From NCBI RefSeq assembly GCF_964355755.1, contig NC_092675.1, forward strand, positions 23,290,412 through 23,354,411: a stretch of DNA of 64,000 bases, read 5' to 3'. This DNA is from Antedon mediterranea (taxonomy: Eukaryota > Echinodermata > Crinoidea > Comatulida > Antedonidae). The position numbers and the translations under genes are program-made. Positions 11,982 to 23,800 of this stretch are shown here, piece after piece. The first letter of the stretch is position 1. The number at the start of each line of letters is the position of its first letter. The notes beneath the pieces are model-generated. The model was not told the DNA's origin and did not search any database. It saw nothing but the letters and a program-made list of their open reading frames with translations.

Positions 11982-13752
11982 ACTTACCACTATTTGTATG
12001 GTTTTAACGCTATTTTATAACAGGAAAAATGTGTGACTATTCAGTTTATTACTCCTATGTAGTCAACGGACTGCTGCGTCATTGGTGTGGATTGCATACT
12101 AAACATGTTATTGTTGTATTATTATGGATCGAAAAAGAAGTTCAGTGATGCATGACCAAGTTGATCTACATCCTATAGTTTCAATTCAATAGAATTCAAT
12201 GTGCAGTCATCGTAATTACAGTGACTCGAGTTGTGTATTATTATTATTATTATAATTGATGTAGATTTTTAAAGTACGAGCATCCGCTGTTTCTATCTCA
12301 TTACCAGTTTTTTGCAATACAGTGATTTTAGAAGTTTAGAGAAATTATAGGTAATTAAAGGAAAATAGTATATATTTTTATTTTTTTTAACAAACAACAC
12401 TGTAGGTGCATACCAAAGCTACACACCATGAAACACATTGTTGTTGCAATCATTTCTTTCCTTTCCTTTATTATAAATGTTTTGTGAGTATACCAGCACT
12501 ATCAAATTGAATGGTTATCACGACTAAAATATTTCTTTTTAAATTCAAATGGCACAATACAAAAAGACTAGAACGACGTATGTAATTATCTTTTATAACT
12601 TTAATTTATGGCTGTTTCTCAAAAACCTAGAGTCAAATGCTTCAAACCTGTTGTGAAACAAGGTAAAGTCAACTATATCTTACTTTTCAGCAATAATTTA
12701 TTGAAAGAATGTGTTTTTCTTTGTAAAATTATTAAAAATCCTTTATCATGTCAACATTAATTTGAAATTGGCAAACTATGATATGATTACACATAATATT
12801 CAACCATCCATCAATGACCAACAGAATGTAGTGAGAAAGTCAGTTGAACTGTTTTGAGATACCTGTATAGCAAATTTAAAAATGTACAGAGACCAGTGAA
12901 GTTGAATTTGTGATGAGGGATGAAAGATGCATCTTGGATGTGAGATGAGTATTTGCAAGCGATGATATTTTTTACTTAATACTTGTAGCCTAAATGTACT
13001 TTTAATCAAGTTTAATAATCCGGGGTGTAAATGGTTAATAATTTAAGATAAGTTTGGTGATAAAACTTTTGTAATACGTATGTTAACAGTTAAATTTAAG
13101 TGTAGGTATAATAATAATATTACTGTATTATGATATTCTGAGTAGTATTATATTTAAAGAGAAGATAAATTAAACAATTAAAAACACAACACTTTTGTCT
13201 ACCTTTTTGTCTGCCTAATGTTACCCTGTTTACTAATTAAGTTGAGTTAGATAATTATTTGTTGACGATTAAAACAAATTTAGGTTCAACGATCGTGGTA
13301 TACACTGGCTGATGGATGGCGTGCGATGCTGAATAATACCTGCACACAATAATACGAGAATGCTTGGCAATAATAGAAAGAACAATTGAAACAGGTCCAT
13401 CCCAAATTACACTCATAGCGATGTTGTTCAGGCCCTAGCCCTTTATGGTTCGGGAGAACACTCTTGACGTTTGCATTGAATGCAACCAGGGGAAAAAGTA
13501 GGATACGATTGTTTTGGCAATTGCGAGCGCGCTATTTATATTATTAGAGTATCATCATTTCCAGCCTACAACTAGCCTTTAGAGGTGCCGTTTATCATGA
13601 TTTTTATGCATTTCCAGCCATCTAGGGGTGTCATTCAACCAAAATGGGGTGGGGGGGGGGGGGCTGTGGCTATAATACGCAATGTTGGGTCGCAAGAATT
13701 CCCAAAGTAGGATCATGGGCTCGCGGTCAAAAAAGGAGTTGTGTTAAGCTGT

Positions 13753-13790
13753 TCTAGATGATACGCAAGCGAATCGAGCGTACCATCTAG
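13753..13790. repeat. Short palindrome CTAGATG...CATCTAG with GCGAGC core
   Basis: An imperfect palindrome; a better copy (ATGGTACGCTCGCTTCGCTC) occurs at 21873-21909. Probably the end of a dispersed element. Confidence 0.5.
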
Positions 13791-13841
13791 GCTAGGCCTA
13801 GTATTAATCAGGAAGGCCTCTAGCTGGCTAGCTAGAGGCCA

Positions 13842-14015
13842 GGGAATAATTTCGCCAGTGTAGCATAGCAAAAAGCTATACAAAACAACCTTTTTGCTAC
13901 ACATTTCTACAATTGTGTAGCAAAAAATACAATACAAAACTAGGATGTTTCTTGACTAAAAAATCAGTTTGATTAGCAATTTTGCTAAACAAAATTTTCA
14001 AATGAAATTTTTCCA
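13842..14015. mobile_element. Second copy of the short hAT-like element
   Basis: About 90% identical by eye to 11807-11981 over its length, including AGCTATACAAAACAACC and TTGTGTAGCAAAAAATACA. Confidence 0.7.
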
Positions 14016-14128
14016 TGTAGAGGGCCTCAGTCTAGAGTTAAGAGTAGGCCTACTAGCCTAATACTCTAATAGTACTAGGCTACAACTTACTACTAGGCCT
14101 AGCCCCTAGCTAGCTCGGCCTAGTAGTA

Positions 14129-15064
14129 TCACTCCGGCCGCGCTTCACTCCGGCCGCCGTATCAGTTTAGCGCGATGTTATGCACTCCGGCCGCTATTCA
14201 ATTCGACTTCCTGTGCAAAGGGGCCGTTAGTATGGAGCGCCCATATCTACGTTTTCTATACTGTTCAGTGTTATAACAAATTCTTGGTGAATTTAAATGG
14301 AACTAGTTGAATATTTATTAGCAACAATTTTACTTGTTTCATTAACAATAACATTCAAAGAAGTTGGAACTGCTTTTTCTTTCAAACTAAACTTAACTTA
14401 ATTAAATTCAATAATAAAATAATAATCAAATACCCGTCTAATTAATGCTTGAATAACAATATTTAATTTCTTTCTATGTACATTTATTTTTATAGCTTTA
14501 CATTTATTAACATTAAAAATTAGTTAAAACCCTTATTTTTATAACACTTTATCTTGCCAGTACCCATACTTACTAATTATAGTTAATAACAATATTTACA
14601 ATATTAATTAATTTATTTCAAATAATCAAATATCCGTCTAATTAATGTTACCTGGAATTGTATCAAGAATTAATATATCATTTTTGTACAGTCCAATTTA
14701 CAATGATTTTATATTTTAATTTATATATGATAAAAATAATATGACATATAGGGTACATTGCAATAAATTACATTAATTAATCACATTACAATTAATATAC
14801 TAGCCTATTACATTGGATAAAACACATAAATTATTTTGTTCTAGCATTAGACCTAATTTAAAACACTTGCGATGTTGTTGTGATCCTGAAAGAGAAAAAA
14901 TATACTGTATTATTACAAATGTTTATTTTGATTCTCTACAAAAAACGTGTCTCGGTTGTAAAAGACTCATTGGGCGCTCCATAGCTGCGGCCGGAATGAA
15001 TCGCGGCCGGAATGAATCGCGGCCGGATTTGAAGCGCGGCCGGAGTGAAGCGCGGCCGGAGTGA
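14129..15064. mobile_element. 936-bp terminal-inverted-repeat element with CGGCCGGAGTGA subterminal repeats
   Basis: Perfect 29-bp inverted termini start TCACTCCGGCCGCGCTTC. The right end has about five tandem GCGGCCGGAGTGAA-like units; the left end has spaced copies. A second inner inverted pair (ATGGAGCGCCCA / TGGGCGCTCCAT) borders an AT-rich core of about 730 bp with no transposase. A clear target duplication was not found. The flanks are CTAGGCCTAG-rich simple sequence. Confidence 0.7.
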
Positions 15065-15275
15065 TCTGTATTCGGCCTAGAGGCTAGGGCCTACTCCTAG
15101 CTAGTAGTAGTACTAGCCTAGGCTAGCTAGGCCTAGGCCTAGTAGAGTAGTAGGGCTAGGCCAAACGAAGTTTGGAATTCAATTAGGCCTGCACAGTTGG
15201 CCAGCAGGTAATAAGAGGAAGAGAGGCAGCTAGTATAAGTAAGGAAATACAGTTAGTAGTATCCAATAAACTTAC

Positions 15276-15340
15276 ATTTCTGGCTTTCAGGTGTATATAA
15301 ATAATCCTTGATTAGAGAGAGGTAGGTACGTTATGTTGGT
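15276..15340 (-). promoter_or_regulatory. Possible 5' UTR exon and promoter region of the MS4A-like gene
   Basis: The first coding exon of the MS4A-like gene is preceded by a splice acceptor, so a non-coding exon must lie at higher coordinates. A good minus-strand donor (GTAAGT) occurs at 15275-15270. Above it, at 15340-15440, is a locally CpG-rich stretch with a perfect cAMP-response palindrome TGACGTCA at 15375-15382. I infer a TSS in about 15300-15340. The upper exon edge is not defined by the sequence, and intervening UTR exons are possible. Confidence 0.35.
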
Positions 15341-15439
15341 GTCACGTCCCGGATGCTCTTTAAAGTTTTGAGAGTGACGTCAGTTTACGTGCGTAAACGA
15401 CGTGCGGCGGCGGCGTAGCGGTTCGATTGTTAATATTAT

Positions 15440-16465
15440 TATGTAACCTTGTTTTAAAGCGTGCGGTATGGCCGAATATTAAACTGATAAACAGAGTCAT
15501 ATACTAGGCATATTAAATTCTCTGATAATAAATAGAGTCATTTGTATAATACTATGTGATAGACATTAATAAGAGCCATTATTTATTCAGAACCTAATTT
15601 GAAAATAATATTACTATGAAATAGTATTTCAAAGGTAGAAGACCTAATTTCTTCATGCAAGTTCGAGCTGCCAAAAATACTAAATGAAGTATGCTGACAT
15701 TATTGTTACATCTTTAATAAAATTCAGAATTGTTTTGAAAAAAATTGAAGATTACATCCAGTTTTTAAATTTGTCTAAAAACAAATATATAAACCTATCT
15801 TTTTACAAAAATGATGTAAAGTTTGGATACGTGTTCATTTACGCTCTCTATAGGCATATCATATCACCACATTTCAAACACTAATGATTAGTAGATAGGC
15901 GCGGCGGCCTACCTAATTTAGCTGCCGCCATGTAGCGACCATGTGAAATAGATAGCCCTATACTTGCGGTCATAATTTTCGGTTGAAATAAGCATTCTTT
16001 TGACAGAAAAAAAAGTAGAGAAAATATCTCCTCAATATCAACAGAATGCTTGCGGGATCTAAGAACATTTTTAGAAAGAATAAAAAATGTAAATGCACTT
16101 TCTGAGAGATAAAACGTAAGACCAAAGCAAAGTAAATGCTTTAAATGCATAACTGATCTTCTATAATGTAGCATCAGAATATTAAGAGGCGTATCATCAG
16201 AATAATCAATCTTAGGCTAAGTATCGTGCTTAAATGTACCGTATGACTTTACGTCATCAAGAGATCAACAAACTAATTTCAAAATAACATGTTTGATAAA
16301 CCAGAAATAACCTATACTAATGTCCCTCAATAATACCAAAATTCAACCGTATAATAAGAATTATATAAGAATTATACAGGAGAGCATAACAAACTTGTAT
16401 AAAAGAGAGAGAGAATCAACAGTTCTCAGGGCAAAAAAGCCTACAAACAGAAGTTACTACAAAAT
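15440..16465. other. Intergenic between the MS4A-like and kinase-GEF genes
   Basis: AT-rich with no supported exon; small open frames here have no recognisable product. Confidence 0.5.
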
Positions 16466-16917
16466 TGGTTTGTTTCTTACATTATAGGGCCTACCGATAT
16501 GGTTCACAAATAATGTCGACCTCTATCATTGTATTTGTTTTATAGCGCTTCAAATAAAAAGAAATGTAATTTTTTATAGAAAATATCAAATAATTATTGC
16601 ATGTTTCCTTGTTATTGATCTTTATAAGCTTTATCACCATTTTCTGAAAATCAATCAATATTAGTTTTGTTCGATAATGAAATCAAAATTACTTTATAAT
16701 TGCGGACGTTCAAACACACAAACAAAAAGGCAAGTCATATATTTTGCATTTTGAAAGAGAAACAATTTAACAGCATGTTTACTAATTTGCAAGTCGATCG
16801 TGATGGTCCTCCTACAGGACATAAAATCATTTTGTTTCTTACATTGCATTATAGCTACAATGGTCTAGTGGTTCACAAATAATGCCGACCTCTATCATTG
16901 TATTATTTTTTTTAGCG
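16466..16917 (+). repeat. Direct repeat pair of about 85 bp upstream of the kinase exon
   Basis: 16466-16548 and 16830-16917 share TTTGTTTCTTACATT, GGTTCACAAATAATG and CGACCTCTATCATTGTATT, both ending in a T-rich run with TAGCGC. The T-rich run plus AG resembles a splice acceptor, so a 5' UTR exon could begin at 16548 or 16917. Confidence 0.6.
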
Positions 16918-17021
16918 CATCTCACTTTTCCCGAGTGACGTATGAAAAGTAAAATTATTTCCGCCTAACCTTCAAATTGTTCATATACAAACTGGAAATC
17001 CGCTTTCATGCATTTGGCATT

Positions 17022-17871
17022 ATGGAGTCATTGGTGCCGTACATAATACCATTCGACGAATTAGAGTTAGTAAAACGTAATATTGGAAGTGCTGGTGCAA
17101 CGTCGGTAATACACAAGGCATTATGGAAAACAAGAGAAAATCTTCCAGTAGTAATAAAGATCTACACTAAACACCCGTGCCAAAAAGAAGTCGAGATTCT
17201 TCGAAAACTGGATCACATAAATATCATCAAGTTTTATGGAATTGTGAATGGGTTGGCGAGTGGTATTGTTATCGAATTTGCTCCAGGTGGTGATCTATTT
17301 ACGTTTTTGGCTTCAAAGCGTGAAGAGAAGGTAAGATTATCGAAAACAAAGTTCTCTAAATGGTGTTTAGACATCGCATTTGCTATACAGTATCTTCACA
17401 AGCGACACATTACGCATAAAGATATCAAATCACTGAATGTTCTTATATTCAGCAAAGATAATGTTCACGAGGAAAATGACGATTCGCTAAGTTATTTGAA
17501 AATATGCGACTTTGGAATTTCAAAAGAAACCACCATTACTGAATCAATTATCACCAGTTATGGTGGATGCTCCAAACCATGGGCAGCTCCTGAAGTTATT
17601 AAGGATCCTCGAATTGTTTCCCAAAAGTCGGATATTTACTCTTTATGTATTGTTATTTGGGAACTTTGGACTTGCCAAGAACCTTGGTCTGAGTTGGATT
17701 ATGATATTGAAAAGAGGATAAAGGGAATTTCTCTAGAAATTCCTTCAGACTTTCCAGAATTATTGAAACCAATGATGACAAAATGTTGGCAGACTGAGAG
17801 ATGTAGACGATGTGAAATTGGTGATGTAATCTCGTTCTTCAAACGTCAAATGTCTGAATGGAATATCGATG
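17022..17871 (+). CDS. Exon 1: TKL-like protein kinase domain
   Basis: A whole kinase domain in one exon. Visible landmarks, numbered from the ATG at 17022: VVIK lysine K46, helix C glutamate E56 in KEVEIL, HKD with D124, K126 and N129 in HKDIKSLNV, DFG at 153-155, and APE as AAPE near 178-181. The HRD arginine is Lys. The glycine loop is degenerate (GSAGATSV), keeping only the first of three glycines. All catalytic residues needed for phosphotransfer are present, so activity is plausible. The general pattern (YGIV, CDFGISK, WAAPEVI, IWELWT) is closest to mixed-lineage/ZAK-like TKL kinases. Upstream in-frame codons carry no ATG, so 17022 is the start. The exon ends in phase 1 at a GTAGGT donor; reading through gives a stop a few codons later. 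Confidence 0.85.
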
Positions 17872-20800
17872 GTAGGTTTTTATTTTAGATTCAAGTGCAT
17901 TTCACGTGCAATACTGATAAACATCTTCTAAGGTATGGTGTATTTGATATAATGTGCCCGACAGCTTCAAATATACACATGTACGTGACCAACTAAAACA
18001 TATCTTTTTGAATAATTTTATTAACATTCATTTAATTTGCATTCGAAAAAAGAGGTCAATGTGTCCACTCAACCTCTGCAACAAACAATAGCCGAATTAA
18101 GAAAATATTCAAAAGACAAACTGATTTTTTTATATTTATAATGTTTACAGTTATAAACGATAAAACTGTCGATAATGAATAGAAACGTTTACCTATCTTA
18201 TCACTGAAGTATGAAATTGCTCTATAACCTATATATATTGTGTTACATCCGGGAACAATGTGCAAAACAGTATAATCATAATTAATACGATTTACAACCT
18301 TATTTTATTTTAGACCATCGGGTAAATCTACCAGAAACTAAACACACAGACAATACTGGACATGGAATTATTTCTGATGAAATGGGTAGAATATGTGAGG
18401 CTGATGGCAAGGAAGACCTGTATCAGTCTACTAGTAGTAATCTGAAAGATCCAGTCCAATCAATAGCAATCAACGACAACAATCCTATTGGAAAGTCTTC
18501 GGAAATACAAAACATATCGAATGAGATTTCAGAAAGCATCCACACAGCAAATAATGAACATGTCATCATTTATAATGAAATAGGTAAGGACGAGGGTGGT
18601 GTTGAGGAAGATGTGTACCAATCTAACACTATTAGTAGTGATGTGAAAGAATCAGTGCAATTACCTGAAATCGAGGGAAAGCATTCTATTACGAAATCAT
18701 CGAAAATACAAGAGATATCCAGTGAGTTGTCTTTAATCAGTGTCTTACCTAAATCTGACAAAGCAGACAAGGAAACTGAACGTTCTACAGAAAGCACCGA
18801 AGAAATTAAGGAAAAATACTTATCAGAAATTGGAAGTGATAATGCTGACATAATTAAACCACACGATGAAGCAACACAACATCAGAATTATGAACAGCAA
18901 TCAACCGAGGTTACTGCCGATAAGTCTAATACATTTGAAGGTGGTCGTAATGTAGCTTATATTATCAAACGCTTTGAAAGTTTGGATGCGTTAGATGGCA
19001 GTGAGAAAACAACAACATGTACTACTAGCAATGGAAACAAAGATTCCATATATGATAGTAAGTTTACATTTTATTGGAAAATATATGACGATTAGAAACT
19101 GTTCTTGACTGGGTACCGTATTATTTAAATACATTATTATTTTTGACATTCATAATAATACAGAATACATTAAAGAACACTGCGAGACTAAAGAAAGTGT
19201 ATCCTAAACTTCTCTTTTAAAAAGGTATGCATGACATCCGACTATTATATAATGACTTCATATTATGTTATTAAGTCCAATAGATAACATTCTTCATTCT
19301 ATTTTTTTTTTCATTTCCTGTTTCTCAACGTGATAATGTTTATTATTTTGTTTTATTTGTAAAATGGTATGGTATTTAATCCGTTTGTGCTCAGCGGATT
19401 TTTTTTACTCGCCGCATAAATGTCGAATATAGATAAACTAATTTGTTAAAAAGACAAAGCAAACCACTCATGAGTTTAAAATAATAAACCGATTATAATA
19501 TTACCCGATGAAAACACATTGATATATGAACCATTTTAACTTGTTGTTACATTTTTAATTCTTTCATCTAACGTGTTTTAATATTGTAATAATAATAATT
19601 AATTTTAGAAGACCGACCACGTACCCTCGACATTGATAAAGAAGAAGACGTGTAAGTTTGAATACTACTTTTAAACAAATTATAATATTTACTCAAGATA
19701 ACTATAATCATCAGCGCCTTTCACCCCTGGACAACTTGCTGATTATCCTCTAGAATTAGCAAGTCAAATTCCCACTAGCATCATTCTTACAAATGAAAGA
19801 GGCAGGACTGGTGTAAGAGTGGACATGAGAAGAAAAGTTATAAAAAATATTGAGTAGGGATGATGTACATACAATTTAAAATACTTAAATGAATGATTCC
19901 AGCTGAATCACGGTTTGTTTATTTACTAAAATAGAAAAATGCAATATACAGTGTCTGTAGGCCTACGAAAAAACGTTTAGTTATTTTACAACGATGTTTA
20001 TAGAAAAGGTTCGAAAATGTGCACTGATTTTCATTTATGTGAAACAATATTGGTGGTTCGCTAACACTAATTACAAATGCTCTCGTTTTATGCTCCAGAT
20101 ATCCAGATCTTGTGTTATACCAAAATCTCATCTCACCAGTCCCGACGATTGCGTATTACTATGGTAAGTTAATGTCTTGGCAGGCATCCAGTTGATCTTT
20201 TTTTGGCTATGTTAGTAGTATGCCCTTTCTGTTTCGGTAGTCAGAAAAGACTAAAAGCAATCATGCTCTCCATTTGCTGTTGTTTCTTTCTTAAATAAAA
20301 AATAAAACAAATTAAATCATTTACTGCAATTTAGAAAATGAAATAATCATACTTGCCATATTTACAATTTGAATGTCCAAAAAGATGAAAAAGAAGGAAG
20401 ACTTTTCCTTTTTAAGATACTAAGTACAAGCATATTTACTTTTCTAGACATGCACTATTTAGTTTAGTTAAATAGAATTGTTATTGTGTCAATATGTTTA
20501 TAAAATTCAATCAAACAGATAGCATATTGATTCATAGGTTTTACTATAGATCTAATCGAACTTTGAGCTTATGATTTTCCTCGTACAGAAAGTCATAAAA
20601 CGCATAGATGCAGAAACCACCGTTTTTATTTAAACAATTGCATATTATCTGATCAAGCAAAGAATCCTCAAATCGTTAAGTCTGCCTTTGTAGAGGCATG
20701 TTAAGGTAGACAACAATATAGACAAACGTTTCAAACTAACCTTTTTCTATTGAAATACTATAATTGTATTTCTGTATAGCACTTTCATTTTACCGTTCTT

Positions 20801-23800
20801 TCTTTCTACAACAATATTGCATCAGTTCAATACCAATACACATTATCAAATTTACAATTAAAAAATGAACTCTTGTTTTTTTCCATTTATACTGCTATTA
20901 TATTTTTATTTTCTATTGTTGTAGCAAATGTTGTTTTAATTTTCCTAAGGATGCTTATTTGCATAAGGATGATGTGCTTTGCCTTTCTTTGTTGATGTGT
21001 AAAAAAAAGTGAAAACCACAACATATAAATTTACGTAAAAGAAAATTCAGTAAATCGCATTAGATTCTTCAATAGTATACATAGTTGGTGTATATTCTCA
21101 GTACTGATAATGATGAAAAACAGTACACTAATACGAGGGTGCTTCGTAGTATCTGCCTTTAAAATAACTATTTCTAACTACCGAAATTTGGTACACAGTT
21201 CAAGTACATCGTAATTGTAAACGGGAAATAATTGTTTTATGAATTACAATTCTATCATCTAGACCCCTATAGATTAAAATTACTACAGTAATTACAGACG
21301 AAGCTTAATTCCAAAAACGCACACACATTTTGAATTTGCTGTTAATAAATTTATGATATTACTACTGTAGATGATACATTGTTTCATTTGTTTTGTAGAC
21401 GATGTTGAACTAACAGATTTACGACCAACGGGTCAACCAGGCAAGGTTAGTATAACTGTTTGAGTATTTCCAGGGAAATTCCGGTTATTATCCACATCCT
21501 GGATCATAATAACAATTTTAGGTGACTGGGCTGAATACTTGCTTTCAGAATGTCTGTGAAGTTAATTACGCCTACTGTAGCTCCTAGTTCCTTATTCAAT
21601 TTAAAGTGAAAGTTACCGCTTTCTAATACCTGATGTCTCTCAGCTAATACTGATCAATACTGAAATACTTTATTTGTCACCATCATGATAGAAATTACAA
21701 ATATTCTTTTTGAAGATTAGCAAATGTTAGTACGATAACGAACATAAAAATAAAATATAAAACAAAATGAATAACACATACGGCATACACACATTGCGCA
21801 AACCTAAGTTGTAAAATGTAAAAGTAAGATAACAACGCATAAAAGGCTGAACACTTTAACAATTTAGATACACTAGATGGTACGCTCGCTTCGCTCGCGT
21901 ACCATCTAGGTCGTGCCCACATATGGTTATCGAATACATAGTAATTTCAGCGTAAAAAAACTGGCGATTTCAAAATGTAGGCCTACGTACCGCATGACTA
22001 TAAAACATTTATTTATGTATTTATGTAGTCAACCAAAATTAGCACCGTGCGAATTACTTCCAAAAGAGAAACTTCTCACAAAATGAGTCCAAATGTTTAA
22101 ACAAACCCAATTTGTATTTTGTATCTAACATTATTGAGGGTTGGGTTTTTTTTTTAATAGGCCTATAAATAACATAACACTAAATAGAGTAAAACATTTC
22201 CGATTTAATAACTGTTAAAATTGTCACTGTCATAGTGGATTGAAATAGTAAAGTACATGTAACGATACACCACCACGACGTTTATATTTTTTTGTAATTA
22301 TTAATTAATACAAACGTTGTGAAGCAACTGTCAGTAATAAAGTATTATATTATTATGTGTTTATAATCTAAAAGTAGGGGCTACCCACACTCACAGTAAT
22401 AAAGTTTATTAGTATATTTGTTTATATTATAATAAACAGTAGGCCTACCAACGCACACAATAAGAAATTTGCGATTCAAATGGCTATCAAAAGTGGTTAA
22501 TACCTATTTACAGTATTGTATAGCTTTACAATACTATTTATGTTTATTCTCAAAGGGCCCATAAATTGACCTACTTGTGTTAAATCATGGAGGTATGCAA
22601 GCATGGTTAAACCAAATAATTTGGAATGTTCCATTCATCGCAAATCAATACATTTGTATAAACGTATATTAAATCTATCAAAATAGTATTTTTTAAAGAA
22701 AATCGGCCTGTCTTCAACATTATGATACTCTACTCGAGCTGTTCAACCGGTTTTCAGCTATTAAAAGCAATTATCGTAGGAGGAGATAGGAAAATGCGAA
22801 GTATCCTCGTATTATTGTGTACAGGTATTTTTCATGAGGACATCCATTAGACAGTGTATACCACGATCGGAAAACACCCCTATTTGGGGCAAATGGTTGA
22901 ACCTAAATTCGTTTTAATCGTCAATAACTAATTATCTAACTAAATTTAATTAGTAAACAGGGTTACATCAGGTGGTTAAAATCAGTACCGAGATTATAAC
23001 CAACTTTATATACCATCGAGTACACATTCTAGAAATAACGCGCGATTTACCGAATTTTGCCCTTACGTAAATTTATATATAGATAGATTATAGGTCCCAA
23101 TAAAGTTAAAATAAACTATTCAAACACTGCAACAACACTAAACAAGTTAGAGCAATAATTGACCACAACATTATTATGCTTTCAAAATGTTTGTAAAGTT
23201 AGTAGTTATTAAACATTATACTTTTACGCACTTCGAAATACTTTGAAGGGAAAGTGATCCGATGTTTCAAAATACAAATGATCAGTTTTTGTTATCACTT
23301 ATTGCATGATATTGACAGGAGTTATCCAAGTTGTATTTGCATATTGAAGAAAGTCACAAGGACCTAGAACTTGTTAAAGAAGAATTCATAGAGAAGGATC
23401 GATTGAACCAGATTTTAAATAAAGGAGAAATAAGGCATCTACTGATTAACACATCTGATGTGGAAAGTATAATGTCCAGGTAAGGTGATAACTTCTTAGT
23501 TTGTTAAAGATATTATAGATAATCAATAAATGGGTTTTCAAAAACGAGTTTGACCTTTTTTGACACAACGTATTAAACTATCAACCAAGATTATACAGTC
23601 GTAAATCGTTGCAGCTTTTTGGTCTTTTCTTTGCATTCATATTTATAATATAATAATAATGATTGTATTTTCATATGAATATTTAACTCTGATGGCTAAA
23701 TAAAAAAATCAAATTTGTAGTCAACATTTAATGGCGCACTATATTACGTACATCTAAATAAAAAAATAAAATATTGATCATATCACGAAATAGAATATAT

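Larger units (their letters stand above)
10630..13350. repeat. Segmental duplication, copy B, with later insertions
   Basis: Partner of 1-1300. Relative to copy A it contains the SINE at 11325-11710 and a short element at 11807-11981, so those insertions postdate the duplication. Lies in the presumed first intron of the MS4A-like gene. Confidence 0.75.

Noticed and set aside
15684-15884. 66-codon frame
   Set aside because: AT-rich chance frame with no features.
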